From IMG/VR virus record IMGVR_UViG_3300044675_005792, positions 1 through 26,598 of that record: a DNA stretch of 26,598 nt; one strand, given 5' to 3'. This DNA is from a virus. This document shows, in pieces, positions 1 through 7,997 of this stretch (position 1 is its first letter; the number at the start of each line of letters is the position of its first letter). The position numbers and the translations under genes are program-made. The notes beneath the pieces are model-generated. The model was given only the letters and a program-made list of their open reading frames with translations. It searched no databases and was not told where the DNA came from.

Positions 1-2
1 AC

Positions 3-251
3 CTACCGAGTAAAAGTACTGACAAAAGGTATATATACAAAGTAGGTCAGTCCAGACTCGATAAGGTTTCCCAACAATATTACGGTTCACCATTATTTGG
101 ATGGTTGATTTTGATGGGTAATCCTAAGTTTGGAGGACAAGAGTGGAATATCGTAGACGGTAGTGTATTGACTATTCCATTTCCACTTGTAACTTCTTTA
201 CAAGATTATAAGAATCAATTAGATAATCATTTCTTTTATTATGGTAGATAG
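3..251 (+). CDS. gp53-like / LysM-like baseplate wedge protein, C-terminal part (5' truncated)
   Basis: This reading frame is open from the window's left edge and stops with TAG at 249-251. The remaining 82 residues read as a small LysM-like fold. They contain YKVGQSRLDKVSQQYYGSP, then GWLILMGNP, then a WNIVDGS..LTIPFP ending. The pattern of a short beta strand, a helix with QQYYG and a W-x-I-L-x-x-N strand is typical of T4 gp53 baseplate wedge proteins and of LysM-like tail proteins (tail protein X). In T4, gp53 joins neighbouring wedges around the hub. The location next to a hub-like gene supports a baseplate role. Its end overlaps the next gene by 11 bases, which suggests translational coupling. 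The N-terminal half lies outside the window, so I cannot separate gp53 from another LysM-like tail protein with certainty. Confidence 0.6.
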   Translation, partial: LPSKSTDKRYIYKVGQSRLDKVSQQYYGSPLFGWLILMGNPKFGGQEWNIVDGSVLTIPFPLVTSLQDYKNQLDNHFFYYGR

Positions 252-3200
252 TTCAGAAAACATATTAGTAGAATTTGATTATAATAACATCGTAATTGTT
301 GACCCCAATAAAGTAATAGATGCGGATGGAAATTCTAAAGAAAGGTTAATAAATCACGAAAATTTGGTAATGTATGCCAATTTGGAGTGTAAACCAATCC
401 CTAGAACTAAACTAGCTATAGGGTCAGACAATAATGACATTATAAGAAATACGTCAATCGCGGCAATTAATTTTTTAAAGCCCGGTGGAAAAGAATTCTT
501 AGACAATAGTTATACTGACGAAATAACTGGAAAAGACACCCTGAAAGGAATGGGTGATAACCAAGTAAAGGTAGACTCTTTTAAAAACCCTGATAAAGAT
601 GATGAGTTTTATACTAGACAAACTCTAATATCAGGAGGTAAACATGGCGCGGTTGATAATGGGTTATTAGGTATAGTTTCAATTAATATAAAACAAAATA
701 CCTCATTTACACCAACTGTGACTATAGAATTAGAAGACATTAAAGGTAGGGCATTATTTGAGGGAGGTGATAATTCTCCGTATGCGGTATTTTTTAATTT
801 ACCTTATCCTGTTTTTTATTTAACAATAAAAGGTTTTTTTGGTAAAGCGGTAAGATATTCTCTGATGTTAGAGAATTTTACAAGTAGGTATAACACATCT
901 AGTGGTAATTTTCATATTACCCTAAAAATGATAACGTACAAATACAATGTATTGAATGAGGTAAGCATGGCGGCGGCTTTAGCAACACCCCACATGTATA
1001 CAAATAATTTACCTATAAAAGGAAGTGAAGGAGGGCCATCACAGTCCACAACTGTAAATGATTTACCGGTACAAAAAGGAACTCAAAAAATTAAAGAGAT
1101 GTATAGTGAATATAAGTCTAAGGGACTAATACCGAATGACTTTCCTGAAATCACTATCATGCAAATGTATTATAGATTAGAATTTTTTATTAAAAATTAT
1201 TTAGAGTCATTCATTCAACAAAACATGGCTCCACTTAATGACGTTGAATTTTATAGTAAAAAACTAAAAGAATACCAAAATAAAGTTTTTTATATTATAA
1301 ATGAGTCTTGGTTTGAAACCTACATGGATAAACAAAATTATTTTGTGTCGGCATCAGATGGAATGAAATTGTATTCATTCAAAAAAGAATACTCTGATGA
1401 AAAGAAAAAAGAAGAGGCTTTAACAGTATTGAAAAAGTTAATAGTGGAATATAACGATATATTGAACACTAATAAAACTTTAGGGGAAAACGGTTCCTAT
1501 GAGATAAATGGAAAAAAACAAAGAAGTAGTATTCCCAATAAGATTAAGATTGAATTATTTTATCAATCTCTAACTAATGCGAATGAGATTAATTTAACTG
1601 AAACTTTTAAACAGAGAAAAGGTAACCAAGAACCAACTACAGAAGATTTAAATAATTTAGAGAAAGAACTCAATGAAAATAATAATTTTAATGCAGCTAA
1701 AATAACTTTACAAGACGGAGAAGCCAAACAAGAAAATATATATTACAAGTTTGGTAATTTGAATAACTCATCTGTTGGAAATTTAAACAAAGTAGTTAAC
1801 CCTACTTTTTTAAGTGAAATTAACAGAATGAATAAAGATTTAATTGCGTATAGAGAAAAAATACAAGATGATATAACAAAGGCATTGGCTGAAAAGTTAC
1901 AGAGTAAGAGTACCGGGTTAGGATTTGTACCTTCGGCTAGAAATGTTATGGCAGTAATATTTGCGAACGGTGAGGCTTTTTTAAGATTGATGGATGATGT
2001 ACATACAAGAGCTTGGGACAAAAGAGATGATAAAATAAGAAAAAATTGTATATTAAATGCTAGTACCTCTAGTGCATCAGCGGATAACGTATCCTCAGGA
2101 AGTAATGAAACTCTTCCTATCTATCCATGGCCGCAATTTATAGTTGAAACCAACGGTGAAAATGGAGAGGAAAAATATGTAATTGCATATCCTGGTGACC
2201 CTGATTATGTCAATCAAACTAAAGGAAATCAATACGATGTGTGGCCTGAGGTAGAATTTTTGGAAGAATTTTTAAGAGGTTATACTGAAAGACAAGGGGA
2301 CTCTAAAAACGGACAACCTAACTTTAACGAAGAAAGTGATGTTAAAAGAGTATCTATGAATGGTATGGAATTTCCCGTAACCAATGAGATATTCTCAAAT
2401 AAAGATGAGGTTAAGTTCTTTTATGAGATTTATGAAAGATTATTTTACACAGCAAATTATTCTAGATTATCTAGAGCCGTTAATTCAACTCAAAGTACTG
2501 ATTCAGTAACTAGTACGATATCTGACGCCGAGAAAATAAATATGGTTAATGGGTTAGGAACGGATAGCGGTTTCCTAATTGAAAAGATAAAAAACTACGG
2601 ATTAAATTCTGAAAATTTTGTCCCAACCCTAAAACATATCTCCAATGGAGGATTAGGTAAAAGCTGGCAGAATTATATAAGGGGTATTTTTAACACTGAT
2701 TATATTAAAAACCAAACAGAAAGTGGGGGATTTCAGATTATTGACATCAGAACGGTAGCTTCTACAAAATCTAATCCTTTGGTTTCTTTAGAAAATGAAA
2801 GTGAGTTTGAAAATTTTATAACTGGTAATTCAGAAACAAATGAGTTTGATTTACTAGATACTTTCCCTTTAACCGATGATACATGGGTTAAAGAATCTTT
2901 GGCGAATGGTGTTTCGATAGCCAATGCTAAGGCGGCTTTCAACACAAATAAAATAATGACATATAATAGAAGTAATAAAGTTATTTCTAATTTTAATAAT
3001 GATGACACTGTATTAACAAAAAGGCCAATAAGTAATTTTATTTACGAAAACGCAACAGTACCAAATGTCACAAATGAGACCGATTTGGCTGAGTTTTTCT
3101 CTAAAAGAACTTACCAAACTCAGTTCATAACTGAGGGTAATATTAGATATGCGGATTACGACGCTGGAGTTTCTGCCGACCAAGTTAATTCCATGCTTAA

Positions 3201-6200
3201 CACTCCAATGTTTATCAATGCGATTCAGGAAGGAATTACAAAACAAAATAATGGTGAGGATTCTCCATTTGTAACCGCGGCATATTTGTTCATTAATAGT
3301 TTACCATTAGCAACTCTTCGTGAAAAGTATAAAACATATAATGCTAGTCAAACAAATAACACTACCAACGATTTAGATTATATAATTGCAACTATTAAAA
3401 AATTCAGTGCAATTCATAAGGTTCCTTACGCTTGGGTTTTAAAAATTGGTTCTATTTGGTATAGATACAAAAATGATATCCAAAATAATGTAGATATAAT
3501 GGACGGGGTTTGGGGGAATTTTGACTATATACAGAATTTTGACCCTATTAACTCTGACCCGACAACCACATATTCATTACTTTTAAACGGTAATAATGTT
3601 GAAATAGTTTTAGAAGATGAGGTTAATTTTACTATAGGAGGACCAACACAAACAGTCATTAATACTGGATTTTACCCAAAGTTAATTAATGATTTTAATG
3701 TATTTTATCAGGGTGCTGAAATTTTTAACGGGTATACAAATACGGATATTCAAACAGGTATTGATAATGGAGTAAATTTAAATGTTGTATCTGATGCAAT
3801 AATTAACGGAACCTCAGGATTTGATAGTTCTAATCCGAGTAGAAGTTTGAATTTAACACCATGGTCTGTAACAGTTGATACTGAGGATGGACTTTTTGAA
3901 TATCCGATACCTTCTCACGGTGGATTAATTAATCAAACTTTTAATGAATGTTTTGAGGGTGATATTGATAATCCTAAACTTAGAATAGAAGTAAGTGGAA
4001 ATTATGCTATGTATAATGGTTCTGTTAGAGGTATGTGGGCTTGCCCAAATTACGGATATTTTGATATCGGTAAATTAACTAAACCTGACGCAAATCAATA
4101 CATAAAATATATTAATGTTGATTCAGAAGAACAAGAGAATCATTCATTTAACGGAGGAACCATTGGATACGATTTAATAAGTGAGTTATTTTGTGCTTTC
4201 GATAAAAATGCTTTAGACTCCTTTGAAAAAGAGTTTTTGAATTTTGCACAATCAGTAACAAATTATCAGTCATCAACATCAACAGAAGGAGAGTCCATCC
4301 CAAAAAAATCATTTAAGAATTTTCAGATGATGATGAGGGAAATGATGAAAGTACCGAAAAATTCATCTGCGGATTTATCTGAAACTAATATAGTTGCTGG
4401 TATACAACAATCACAAGCGACCCAAGCTAATAGTTTTCTAAAAGAGTTTTTAAATTATGATATTGTTTTTAAATTGGGAAACCCTTCCGGATTTGATAAA
4501 AAACTTTTCTATACTTTTTCTAATAGAGAAATTAAAGATGGATATACTTGGGATAAGTATGTGGAAAATTCTTTACCCACCAATGGGGGTGTTACAACTA
4601 TTGCTGACTCAGTTGCCAATAATCCTGACGCGTGGAAGGCTTTACAACTTTATGTTGGTTTTTCAGAAATAGAAGAATTATCTTATACGGGTAATGGTTC
4701 ATATATTACAGACTTTTTTGTTGATTTAAATATAGAATTTACTGATAAAAACATAGAGAACTTAGCTCCGATTATAAAAATTTACGCAACCCAAAAGTTA
4801 ACCCAAGTACAAAGTGGTGGAAGTTCTACTGTTTTACCTAATACTGAATTTCCTGGTCAAATTTTACAGACCTACACACTTAATGACGCATCAACGGTTA
4901 CTGTTTATAAGAATAATGACCAAAAATTTGTTGTATTAAGAAGTGAAAATGGAGATACTGAATTTACCGGAGAACAAGTAGAAATTGGAGACCCTAATGA
5001 TAATACCGCAATAGTTAACCAAGCTATTGAAACTGTATATGGGTTTATATCCCAAAACTCGGACGATGAACAGTTTGTAACTAACATAGATACATCACCA
5101 GAACCGCAGTACCCTATAGTCCCTGATGCTAATTCTAAATGGGGTAATGTTACTTTAATTAATTCTATGGATGAGTATTTGAATCAGGTTGACAGATTTC
5201 AATCGGATACTATCAATAATCTAATGTTGAGGATGAGAAGTGCTTTGGCAAATGTCTCGTCATCTCAAAACAAACCACCAAAACCATCAGAATTGGATGG
5301 GAAACAGACTAAGGTTGAGTTATGGGAATCATTCAAAGCAACTAACGATAAATGGATAGCTGGAGCTAATTTTAAAGAAAAGACATTATTTGAGGACCTT
5401 TTGATGTTAGATAGAGCCAGCAGAAATGTTGGAGATAAAGTGTTAATTGATATTTTCAAATTAAAAGAAAAGTTAGTTAACATTAATCCAAAAATGACGG
5501 TATTTACCTTTTTTCAGTCTATTTTGATTGAAAATAACTTTGTGATAATGAATATGCCATCATACGTTAATTTTTATAATGTACAAGATGCGGTCAAAAA
5601 TCCAAAACCAAAACCTGAGGGCACATTAGAATTTGGGAATACCCTATTCGGTACTTTTTTAAATGTTGATTATAGAGACTCGTCGGCTAAAATGGTGTGT
5701 ATGTACTCGACCAAAGCCTCTGAACACGTTGATATTAAAAACAATGTTGATTATAGGTTCAAAGATGATGCATTTGATTTGAGAAGGGCCTCTGATAATC
5801 CACTAGTTGAAAATCAAACTAATAAAACAGATTGGGATAAATCAAACAAAGTGGTCGGTTTTAATGTTGACATTGGAACTCAAAATCAATCAATATTTAA
5901 ATCATTCGAAGTTTCACAAGAATCAGGACAATCAACCGCAGAATCACTCCAGGTCATAAATAGTATGGCAAATCAGGCTGGAAATAGAGGAGGAGCGACA
6001 CAGAGTACCTCTCTATATAATATATATAAAAATAGAAGTTATAATTGTAATATAACCATGATGGGTAATGCTCTAATACAACCTACCATGTATTTTAATT
6101 TAAGATATGTACCAATGTTTAGTGGTCCATATATGATTTTGGAAGTAAATCACAATATTGCACCTGGCATGTTTGACACAACAATAAAAGGAGTTAGACA

Positions 6201-6951
6201 ACCTACCGCCGCATTACCAAAGGTTGACCAATTTATACAAACACTTAAAACTAATCTAATTAAGAAAATCCAAGATAGATTAAAACAAGAGACAGATTCG
6301 ACTCAAACTACCGCAACGAATGTTAAATCACAATCACAACAAAGTTATGATAGTTTAAATTCTAATCCTGCTAATACCTTCTCAGAAAATCAAACCTGTA
6401 GTGCGAATACTAAGTATGCTCAATACACTAAGGAAGAACCAATTAAATCAACCTCAACTCCACAAGAAGTATATGAGTTAGTTCTTTCTTTATCACAATC
6501 CATGTTCCCTAATGACATTGAAAGTGCAGAAATTTTACTAAAATTAGTTTTTGCTAAAATTTACATGAGTTCTTTCGCTAACCCTAACTTCGAAACCTAT
6601 AACAATAATTATGGAGGTGTCGACATAACCGAGTATTGGGGACCATCATCAGGAATATTCAAAAAAGATTCTAATGGTAATGGGTTATTTTATTGTACGT
6701 CGAACAATAGTCCATATGCCTCATTTGAAAATTTAGAAGATTCAATAGACTTCTTCGTCCAAAGATGGAAGAATAGATTTAATGCCAGTCAATTTGCGTC
6801 TGATGAACCTGAGTTGTATGCGAAATTCATATTTTTGAATAGCGTGCCAAACAACTCAGAAGAAAATATTTGGGACACACTTAGTGATGTTCAGAAAAAT
6901 AATTTAATATCAGAATATAATGATGCTTTAAATTTGGCAATCCAAATATAA
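241..6951 (+). CDS. Giant baseplate hub-like structural protein (2236 aa)
   Basis: This is a very long virion-type protein. Residues about 140-260 hold a beta-rich segment (YPVFYLTIKGFFG, then a strand-rich stretch ending near ITYKYNVLNEV) that looks like a tail-tube or hub fold. The middle, about 270-1800, is low in cysteine and rich in Asn, Ser and Thr, and I do not recognise domains there. Residues about 1870-1990 resemble the phage hub proteins of the T4 gp27 / P2 gpD / VgrG type, with NALIQPTMYFNLRYVPMFSG, then YMILEVNHNI, then a GMFDTTIKGVRQ strand. A Gln/Ser-rich linker (about 2010-2060) leads to a final domain (about 2075-2236) with NNNYGGVDI and a SIDFFVQRW helix. That domain vaguely recalls glucosaminidase or lysozyme-like modules, but I see no clear catalytic Glu. 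Neighbours are a gp53-like gene upstream (11-base overlap) and small structural genes downstream. T4 gp27 is under 400 residues, so the size is exceptional. A baseplate role is well supported by context; the hub call is an inference. Confidence 0.6.
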   Translation: MVDSSENILVEFDYNNIVIVDPNKVIDADGNSKERLINHENLVMYANLECKPIPRTKLAIGSDNNDIIRNTSIAAINFLKPGGKEFLDNSYTDEITGKDTLKGMGDNQVKVDSFKNPDKDDEFYTRQTLISGGKHGAVDNGLLGIVSINIKQNTSFTPTVTIELEDIKGRALFEGGDNSPYAVFFNLPYPVFYLTIKGFFGKAVRYSLMLENFTSRYNTSSGNFHITLKMITYKYNVLNEVSMAAALATPHMYTNNLPIKGSEGGPSQSTTVNDLPVQKGTQKIKEMYSEYKSKGLIPNDFPEITIMQMYYRLEFFIKNYLESFIQQNMAPLNDVEFYSKKLKEYQNKVFYIINESWFETYMDKQNYFVSASDGMKLYSFKKEYSDEKKKEEALTVLKKLIVEYNDILNTNKTLGENGSYEINGKKQRSSIPNKIKIELFYQSLTNANEINLTETFKQRKGNQEPTTEDLNNLEKELNENNNFNAAKITLQDGEAKQENIYYKFGNLNNSSVGNLNKVVNPTFLSEINRMNKDLIAYREKIQDDITKALAEKLQSKSTGLGFVPSARNVMAVIFANGEAFLRLMDDVHTRAWDKRDDKIRKNCILNASTSSASADNVSSGSNETLPIYPWPQFIVETNGENGEEKYVIAYPGDPDYVNQTKGNQYDVWPEVEFLEEFLRGYTERQGDSKNGQPNFNEESDVKRVSMNGMEFPVTNEIFSNKDEVKFFYEIYERLFYTANYSRLSRAVNSTQSTDSVTSTISDAEKINMVNGLGTDSGFLIEKIKNYGLNSENFVPTLKHISNGGLGKSWQNYIRGIFNTDYIKNQTESGGFQIIDIRTVASTKSNPLVSLENESEFENFITGNSETNEFDLLDTFPLTDDTWVKESLANGVSIANAKAAFNTNKIMTYNRSNKVISNFNNDDTVLTKRPISNFIYENATVPNVTNETDLAEFFSKRTYQTQFITEGNIRYADYDAGVSADQVNSMLNTPMFINAIQEGITKQNNGEDSPFVTAAYLFINSLPLATLREKYKTYNASQTNNTTNDLDYIIATIKKFSAIHKVPYAWVLKIGSIWYRYKNDIQNNVDIMDGVWGNFDYIQNFDPINSDPTTTYSLLLNGNNVEIVLEDEVNFTIGGPTQTVINTGFYPKLINDFNVFYQGAEIFNGYTNTDIQTGIDNGVNLNVVSDAIINGTSGFDSSNPSRSLNLTPWSVTVDTEDGLFEYPIPSHGGLINQTFNECFEGDIDNPKLRIEVSGNYAMYNGSVRGMWACPNYGYFDIGKLTKPDANQYIKYINVDSEEQENHSFNGGTIGYDLISELFCAFDKNALDSFEKEFLNFAQSVTNYQSSTSTEGESIPKKSFKNFQMMMREMMKVPKNSSADLSETNIVAGIQQSQATQANSFLKEFLNYDIVFKLGNPSGFDKKLFYTFSNREIKDGYTWDKYVENSLPTNGGVTTIADSVANNPDAWKALQLYVGFSEIEELSYTGNGSYITDFFVDLNIEFTDKNIENLAPIIKIYATQKLTQVQSGGSSTVLPNTEFPGQILQTYTLNDASTVTVYKNNDQKFVVLRSENGDTEFTGEQVEIGDPNDNTAIVNQAIETVYGFISQNSDDEQFVTNIDTSPEPQYPIVPDANSKWGNVTLINSMDEYLNQVDRFQSDTINNLMLRMRSALANVSSSQNKPPKPSELDGKQTKVELWESFKATNDKWIAGANFKEKTLFEDLLMLDRASRNVGDKVLIDIFKLKEKLVNINPKMTVFTFFQSILIENNFVIMNMPSYVNFYNVQDAVKNPKPKPEGTLEFGNTLFGTFLNVDYRDSSAKMVCMYSTKASEHVDIKNNVDYRFKDDAFDLRRASDNPLVENQTNKTDWDKSNKVVGFNVDIGTQNQSIFKSFEVSQESGQSTAESLQVINSMANQAGNRGGATQSTSLYNIYKNRSYNCNITMMGNALIQPTMYFNLRYVPMFSGPYMILEVNHNIAPGMFDTTIKGVRQPTAALPKVDQFIQTLKTNLIKKIQDRLKQETDSTQTTATNVKSQSQQSYDSLNSNPANTFSENQTCSANTKYAQYTKEEPIKSTSTPQEVYELVLSLSQSMFPNDIESAEILLKLVFAKIYMSSFANPNFETYNNNYGGVDITEYWGPSSGIFKKDSNGNGLFYCTSNNSPYASFENLEDSIDFFVQRWKNRFNASQFASDEPELYAKFIFLNSVPNNSEENIWDTLSDVQKNNLISEYNDALNLAIQI

Positions 6952-6984
6952 GTTAAAGGATTATAATTTTTATTGGTTTAAAGA

Positions 6985-6996
6985 TATTTATAAATA
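6985..6996 (+). promoter_or_regulatory. Candidate T4-late-like promoter
   Basis: A perfect 12-base palindrome, TATTTATAAATA, ends 7 bases before the ATG at 7004. It contains the exact T4 late (-10) consensus TATAAATA at 6989-6996. By the T4 rule, transcription would begin about 2 bases before the ATG. The gap before it contains no other promoter-like elements. The call rests on sequence match and position only. Confidence 0.45.
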
Positions 6997-7003
6997 AAAA
7001 ACC

Positions 7004-7228
7004 ATGAGTACGAAAGAAATTTTAGACAGGTATTTAGGTAAAAATACCAGAATTACAGAAAGAGACGCAGGTGCTGGATTTAAGGAAGTTTGTGATTTAG
7101 ATACGGGTGATTGCTACACAGTAAGAATGAAAGATGGACTCATAGAACGAGTCGATAATACAATGAACACCCATAAAAAAATACAAGTAGAAACCCTACA
7201 TGGGGTTAAACAACTTTTAAATGGTTAA
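7004..7228 (+). CDS. Small protein of unknown function in the structural cluster (74 aa)
   Basis: I do not recognise this family. The protein starts MSTKEILDRYLGKNTRI, a short helix. A compact strand-turn-strand section follows (EVCDLDTGDCYTVRMKDG) with two cysteines seven residues apart, and it ends in a helix (IQVETLHGVKQLLNG). No signal peptide or membrane segment is visible. The ATG has no Shine-Dalgarno sequence and follows an A-rich AAAAAACC leader, with a TATAAATA motif just upstream. The 3' end overlaps the possible start of the next gene by 8 bases, so the two are probably co-transcribed and coupled. Being in the late structural block, it may be a minor virion or assembly protein, but nothing in the sequence proves that. 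Confidence 0.7.
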   Translation: MSTKEILDRYLGKNTRITERDAGAGFKEVCDLDTGDCYTVRMKDGLIERVDNTMNTHKKIQVETLHGVKQLLNG

Positions 7229-7910
7229 TCAAATGAGAATAGACGAAAAAATTTTAAACGAAATTAGTAGATATAATGAAATTAATAATTATATCGTGGA
7301 ACAAGATGTACCACCTCCACCAGCAGATGCGGGAGCTATTCCGCCTCCACCTGAAGACCCTGGGGCTTTACCTCCACCACCAGCAGATGCCGGAGCGGTC
7401 CCACCTCCTGGTGACCCAGCAGCTGCGGGTGCGGCTCCACAACCTGTGGATGTTGCAACTGACCCTGATGTTGAAAAAATTGGGGAAGAAGGAGCTGAGA
7501 AAAAAGGAGAAGAACTCGAGATAACTGACTTAGTTAAGTCTCAAAAAAATATCGAGACAAAACAAGAAGAATATTTCGACAACTTATTTAAACATTTGGA
7601 AGACCTAGAGAGTAAGTTATCAAATATGGACCAAATAGTGACTAAGTTGAATGACTTAGAGGCTAAGGTTGAAAAATATAGAGTTAAAAGTCCTGAGGAG
7701 AAATTAGAACTACGTAGTTTAGATTCAGGTCCATTTAACCAAAAACTTAGTGATTTTTTCGAAGATAAAGAAATTGATATGGAAAAATCAGGAAAAAATG
7801 AGTATGTTTTAACAAAAAACGAAGTTGAGGAGTATTCACCAATCGACATCAAAAAAAGTTTTAGAGACTTTGGAGATGAGGAAACAGGGGACTTCACTGA
7901 AGTAAGATAG
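7221..7910 (+). CDS. Proline-rich, coiled-coil putative virion protein (229 aa)
   Basis: The N-terminus is a short helix (IDEKILNEISRYNEINNYI). Next comes a low-complexity block of four 10-residue repeats of the form [V/I/L]PPPPADAGA (residues 30-69) and an Ala/Glu-rich linker. A heptad-like coiled coil (about residues 100-155, with NLFKHLEDLESKLSNMDQI and LNDLEAKVEK) follows, then a compact C-terminal segment (PEEKLELRSLDSGPFNQKLSDFF to EYSPIDIKKSF). I have a general memory of this C-terminal pattern in unnamed structural proteins of marine T4-like phages but cannot verify it here. The architecture suggests an elongated oligomeric virion or assembly protein. Two starts are possible: ATG 7221, which overlaps the previous gene by 8 bases, or ATG 7233 (MRIDEK), five codons into the open frame. 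The second avoids the overlap and may be the true start. A strong terminator follows directly. Confidence 0.7.
   Translation: MVNQMRIDEKILNEISRYNEINNYIVEQDVPPPPADAGAIPPPPEDPGALPPPPADAGAVPPPGDPAAAGAAPQPVDVATDPDVEKIGEEGAEKKGEELEITDLVKSQKNIETKQEEYFDNLFKHLEDLESKLSNMDQIVTKLNDLEAKVEKYRVKSPEEKLELRSLDSGPFNQKLSDFFEDKEIDMEKSGKNEYVLTKNEVEEYSPIDIKKSFRDFGDEETGDFTEVR
7308..7427 (+). repeat. Four imperfect 30-base tandem repeats encoding PPPP-A/E-D-x-G-A units
   Basis: Starting at GTA 7308, four consecutive 30-base units encode VPPPPADAGA, IPPPPEDPGA, LPPPPADAGA and VPPPGDPAAA. Units 1 and 3 are nearly identical in protein and close in DNA (CCACCxCCAGCAGATGC). The units look like a recent slippage-type expansion within the coding region and are expected to form an extended polyproline spacer. 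GC is clearly higher here than in flanking DNA because of the CCN and GCN codons. Confidence 0.85.
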
Positions 7911-7911
7911 T

Positions 7912-7938
7912 AAAGTGGGGTCGAAAGACCCCATTTTT
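7912..7938 (+). terminator. Intrinsic terminator closing the left structural block
   Basis: The perfect 7-bp stem TGGGGTC/GACCCCA (7916-7922 and 7927-7933) has a GAAA tetraloop and is followed by TTTTT (7934-7938). Flanking AAA/TTT can extend the stem. It lies 5 bases after the stop codon at 7908-7910. It separates the structural genes from the promoter of the SSB gene. Confidence 0.92.
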
Positions 7939-7941
7939 GAT

Positions 7942-7970
7942 TTGACAAACCAATGGCTGACACTTATATT
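7942..7970 (+). promoter_or_regulatory. Sigma70-like promoter of the gp32-like gene
   Basis: TTGACA (7942-7947) and TATATT (7965-7970) are separated by exactly 17 bases. That is a perfect -35 box and a near-consensus -10. The TTATAAAC that follows immediately is an alternative late-type element. The promoter starts a few bases beyond the terminator and 28 bases before the ATG at 7998. This fits a host-polymerase-driven early or middle promoter for the replication module. If the host is Bacteroidota, the preferred signals are TTG and TAnnTTTG, which this sequence matches only in part. Confidence 0.6.
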
Positions 7971-7997
7971 TTATAAACAATTTAAATTTTAATTTTT

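Noticed and set aside
1743-3246. Several 77-92-codon minus-strand frames inside the giant hub-like gene
   Set aside because: They are Ser/Leu/Phe-rich antisense shadows of an AT-rich gene, without start context or recognisable motifs.
7541-7963. Minus-strand open frame of 140 codons opposite the coiled-coil protein
   Set aside because: It is a shadow produced by the Lys/Glu-rich coding strand. It also crosses the terminator, has no leader, and no other gene in the window is on this strand.
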